DNA of 64,000 bases from Varanus komodoensis. Its lineage: Eukaryota > Chordata > Lepidosauria > Squamata > Varanidae. Location: the NCBI RefSeq assembly GCF_004798865.1, contig NW_025335641.1, forward strand, positions 13,371,015 to 13,435,014, given 5' to 3'. Positions within the stretch are counted from its first letter, which is position 1. Every line of letters begins with the position of its first letter. The notes under the pieces are model-generated. The model made no database searches and had not been told where the DNA came from. It saw only the letters and a program-made list of their open reading frames with translations. The translations under genes were made by a program, and so were the position numbers. Shown piece by piece: positions 60,603 to 64,000 of the stretch.

Positions 60603-61559
60603 GCTCTTGGAGATGTGAGCCACTGCTACAAAGTGTATACATAAGTGATTAACAGCAGAATAGCTTCCAATTGCATCTACCTGTGAGTAAGCGGAGAAGC
60701 CTAATGAGGAAGCAATGAGAGATCAGCTACGGCAGAATTACATGGGGTGATGAAATTAGTTGGCACTGTTTTTGTAAGTATCCACCAACACTCGTCCTGG
60801 AACCAGGCCATGGTGAGAGCAGCTCACTGTCCATACATACATGATCCATCAACTTGCACAAGAGGGAGAAGGCCACACACATCTGCCTGCTCCCATGTCT
60901 CAAGAGTTTTGTGTGTTGAGTGGTGAACGAGTGAAAACATCTATCCAGCAAGAAGGAACGTTGCTCTTATCAGGGTTCTGCTTTACACAAAAGGTTCCGC
61001 TCATCTTCATGCAAATGCAGTTAGACAGCTCCTGGAGAACCTGCCCTTACTCATTCAACCAGGTGGAGCTGGCATATGTTAGCACAATGGGGCAGCTAAC
61101 AGGGACAGGAACAGCTTTATGCTCTTACACATGCTAGTAAACCCAATTCAGGCATAGCTGAAAAGGGCTACTGTTCAGCAAATTCTGGCAACTAGGTCAG
61201 CTCCAACTACAGTGGCAACTATTCTTTCTCTGAATTCAGAATATGAAATCAAGAAATGAAGTCAGTTCCTGGGAAAAGTGGAATCTTCATATCTTTGCTC
61301 TGGCTTTTGCACAATACACAGTGGAGAGAACATTGGGTTCTTGCTTTCATCTACAAGAAATGGAGCAAACCTGTCATCTTACAAAGATAATTTCCCCAGT
61401 GCCTTCAGCCAGGCACTGAAAATAGGCAAATCAGGCAATTTGCCATTTTTTCTGGTAGATGCCTTTCTCTGTCTGGTGTATCTTGGTTCTCTGGTATGGA
61501 TCATCTGGAACTTTCTCTACTGCATGCACCTTAGTATGTTATGCCTTGTATGCAACTTT

Positions 61560-61735
61560 TGGCACATAACAAACTGCTTTATACTGGGCCAGATTGTCCA
61601 TCTTACTAGCATTATCTTCTCTGAGACACTAGTTCCCCAGGGCCTCCAACAGAGCTCACATGGCCACCGGACCTTCTGCAACTGAATTTGGGACCTTCTG
61701 CATGCAAAGTTTGTGCTCTACCACTTAGGGAAGGG
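61560..61735 (-). mobile_element. tRNA-Ala-derived SINE, old
   Basis: Reverse strand: ctaagtggtagagcacaaac, tttgcatgcagaaggtccca, aattcagttgcagaagg, with a 3' part gcccagtataaagcagtttg. A-box and TGC anticodon arm are good; the B-box is altered. Confidence 0.75.
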
Positions 61736-62019
61736 CAAGGGATGGAGAATGAAGCTGTTTTGGGGGGTGGGAATCCACTGGGTCCCCTGGGCTCAGCTCC
61801 ACAGACTCTGCATGGCTTTGTTTCAATCATGAGTCTGAGTTCCAGAAGAGCGCACTCCTCCTCTCTTTGGTCCTTTATTTATTGCTGTGATAAACTGTTC
61901 AATTAGCAACAGCTCTCAGAACAGTGAGCAATTTAAAACAATCTGAAGACATAATATGCATAGAATATATCACAGGGCAGTTAAGTTCGTCAGAGCACAA
62001 CATCAACCAACAGTATTTA

Positions 62020-63230
62020 TTTATTTAAAACATTTTTATGCCGCCCCATCGCAATGAAGCTGCGGGGCAGCTCACAACAACAGTAAAAAATGATAGTAAT
62101 AATATAATACAATAATAAAGCCAGATTAAAAAATGCCAATGACATTTTGATTAAACCAGTATAAAATCTGATACTGTTATCATTATAATGATAATATTAT
62201 TTAACAATTAAAATAGCAGGCAAATAAAAGGTTTTGAGCTGGCACGGAAATACGTAGGGGGTTGGTGCCAGGCTCACCTCCCTGGAGAGCTGGTTCCATA
62301 ACTGGGGTGCCTCAGTCAAGAAGGTCATTCCCCTCGTGGCCATCTTGCTTACTTCTTTTAGAGGTGGTTCCCTCTAAAAAAGAATGACTTCCATAGATGA
62401 CCTTAGCATCCAGGTAGGTATACATGGGAAGAGATGCTCTTTTAGATATCCAGCTCTAAGCCATTCAGAGCTTTATATGTTACTGTAAGCACCTTGAAGC
62501 AGGCATGGACATCAGTTGGTAACCAGTGCAACCGATAAAGCACAGAGCTTGTGTGTTTGTATTTGCCTGTCCCTGTCAAGAGGCAGGGTGCCCTGTTTTG
62601 TTCCAATTGAAGTCCCCAGCCCATTTTCAAGGGAAGCCCCACATAGAGCACATTACAGTGGTCTAAAAGACAAGGTTACCAGAGCATGGATTACAATTGC
62701 TAGGTTCTGCTCATCCAAGTAGGAGCAGAGTTGGTATATCAACGAAAGTTGATGGACGGCACTCCTGGCCCCAGATGTCACCTCGAACTCCAGGGACAAT
62801 TCTGGATCCAGGAGCACCCCCCAAACTCCTGTTAGCAATAGGTACAGCTGAGTGTAATCATCATCCTGATGACACTTCAGCCCAAACCTCATGATGACCT
62901 CTCCAGCTGGCTTTATGTCGATGTTGAACAGCATACAGGATAGGATGGAACCCTGCAGCACCCCATAATGTAACTGCTAGGGGGCCAAAACACACTCCTC
63001 CAGCCCCACCTTCTAGAATTGGTCAGTCAGGTAGGAGCAGAACCACTGCAAAGCAGTGCTTCCGACTCCCAGCCCAACAAGCCTATCCAAAAGCATGGTC
63101 AATGGTATCAAAAGCTGCTGAGAGGTAAAGGAGAACCAACAGGGACACACTCCCCCTGTCTTTCTCCCAGAAAAGGGCATCCCACAGGACATCCCAGGCA
63201 GTTTCAGTCCCAAGGTCAGGTGATGCGGAA
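62020..63230 (-). mobile_element. L2-type LINE, 3' part with reverse transcriptase remnants
   Basis: On the minus strand, from high to low coordinate: LLDRLVGLGVGSTALQWFCS (63013-63213), then QGSILSCMLFNIDIKPAGEV and HQDDDYTQLYL (the YADDTQLYL palm motif, altered), GVLLDPELSLEFEV, LVTLSFRPL, MLYVGLPLKM, and LHWLPT..CFKVLTVTYKAL. It ends in the 3' region with gtgagctgccccgcagcttc and an A/T tail near 62030. This is the order of L2-clade RT; frameshifts and stops show that it is dead. Same orientation as the host gene. Confidence 0.85.
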
Positions 63231-64000
63231 GAAGGTTGCCTGCTGTGCAACCTTCATTCCATAAACATTTGTGGACTTCCTCTGAACTCAGCTCACTTTC
63301 AGGGACAGATTCTGTGGAGCTTCATCTCAACATAGTCCCTCCCTAATGTAGAATAATGTAGCTTAATGGCATTGGGAACAAGATCATCTGTAGAAGGTTA
63401 TCATGTATGGAACCTGCATACCCTCCAGTTACCTATGCTTTATGATCTGAAGAAGAAATACAGGTTCATTGACAGACCACACAGTCGGCATTAGACCTCA
63501 ACACCCTTTCATATGGCAATAATATCACTACTGTGCTCCAGAATCTGGAGGCCTTGGTCACAGTGCAAACAAAGGCCAGAGCAGGACCCTCCTAAAATAG
63601 ACTGATCAACTTATGGTCCTCCATTTGTATTGGTCTGCAACTTCATCACCCCTAGCCAGCATAGCTAATGAAGAATGATGAGAATTGTAGGTACAAACAT
63701 CTGAAGGGCCATAAGTTGCTGACCCCTGAGCTAGATGTTTACATCCACATACTGTGCATTCAGCACTACTAGAAAATTTCATTTGTCATGGGTCATAATA
63801 TACCTGGACACACATGTGCAGTGGTTTCTGGCCCTGTTTCTCCTCTGCGCCCCCACCCACCGCCCCAGAGACTGAGATTGTCTGCCATTCTGCCAGATAA
63901 GCTAGGCAACATGGGATGGGAGAGCAATGACTGCCCCATTCCTAATAGGAACAAGCATGCCACAGACCGAGATCTCAGTGTCCAGCACCGAGAAATGTGA

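Larger units (their letters stand above)
51421..64000 (-). other. COL11A1: COL11A1 intron 5, 3' part (at least 12.6 kb)
   Basis: I looked for exon 5 (a Tyr/Cys-containing block before 6A in mammals) and found none, so the intron goes on past the window. It is rich in mobile elements: L2 with nested SINE (54960-55735), L2/CR1 3' end (56690-57043), tRNA-Ala SINEs (57289-57500, 61560-61735), CORE-like SINE (58300-58435), L2-type LINE (62020-63230) and simple repeats near 60480 and 60560. The parts 51421-54900 and 58700-61500 show nothing I can classify. Confidence 0.8.

Noticed and set aside
51421-64000. Search for COL11A1 exon 5 and its neighbours
   Set aside because: No minus-strand block resembling the mammalian pre-6A sequence (Tyr/Cys-containing, ending near QEPQIDE) with an AG/GT frame was found. 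A donor-like site near 51826 has no matching coding sequence. Exon 5 is probably outside the window.

Overview
This is a stretch of vertebrate chromosome from a squamate reptile, most likely a lizard. It is AT-rich, exons are sparse, and the repeats are typical of squamates: a BovB (RTE) LINE close to its family sequence, L2/CR1-type LINE pieces, tRNA-derived SINEs of two families, and a short 'agtaagtc..gacttact' repeat. Species cannot be fixed from the sequence alone.

The only host gene I can support is COL11A1, the alpha-1 chain of type XI procollagen, on the minus strand. It fills the whole window: transcription runs from beyond 64000 to beyond 1. I find 25 consecutive coding exons, all phase 0-0 with AG acceptors and GT donors, that follow recalled mammalian COL11A1 exon by exon with none missing. 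From 5' to 3' (high to low coordinate) they are the acidic exon 6A, the basic exon 6B, exon 7 and exon 8 of the alternatively spliced variable region (51420-47704); the minor triple helix (46268-38050); the non-helical telopeptide segment (37603-37520); and the first 90 unbroken Gly-X-Y triplets of the major helix (36809-132). Exons 1-5 and the rest of the helix plus C-propeptide lie outside. Exon numbers follow the human 6A/6B convention and are tentative.

The rest is intron. Region by region: 1-12000 holds small helix exons, a tandem duplication and an old tRNA-Ala-type SINE; 12000-19600 is the largest complete intron with an internally deleted BovB LINE; 19600-38000 has clusters of helix exons separated by repeat-filled introns; 38000-51420 carries the 5' minor-helix and variable-region exons; 51421-64000 is part of a long first intron with nested L2 and SINE insertions and no exon that I could find.

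The most useful observations concern splicing. The three alternative-region exons 6A, 6B and 7 all lack the usual G at donor position +5, which 21 of the 25 exons keep. Exon 6B has two candidate donors 6 nt apart in the same frame. The donor of the last helix exon in the window runs straight into a CT/GA microsatellite. A 184-bp foldback with arms of about 60 bp lies in another intron. I saw no CRISPR, operon, novel multi-gene system or second host gene. The window looks like an ordinary large fibrillar-collagen locus, well preserved.
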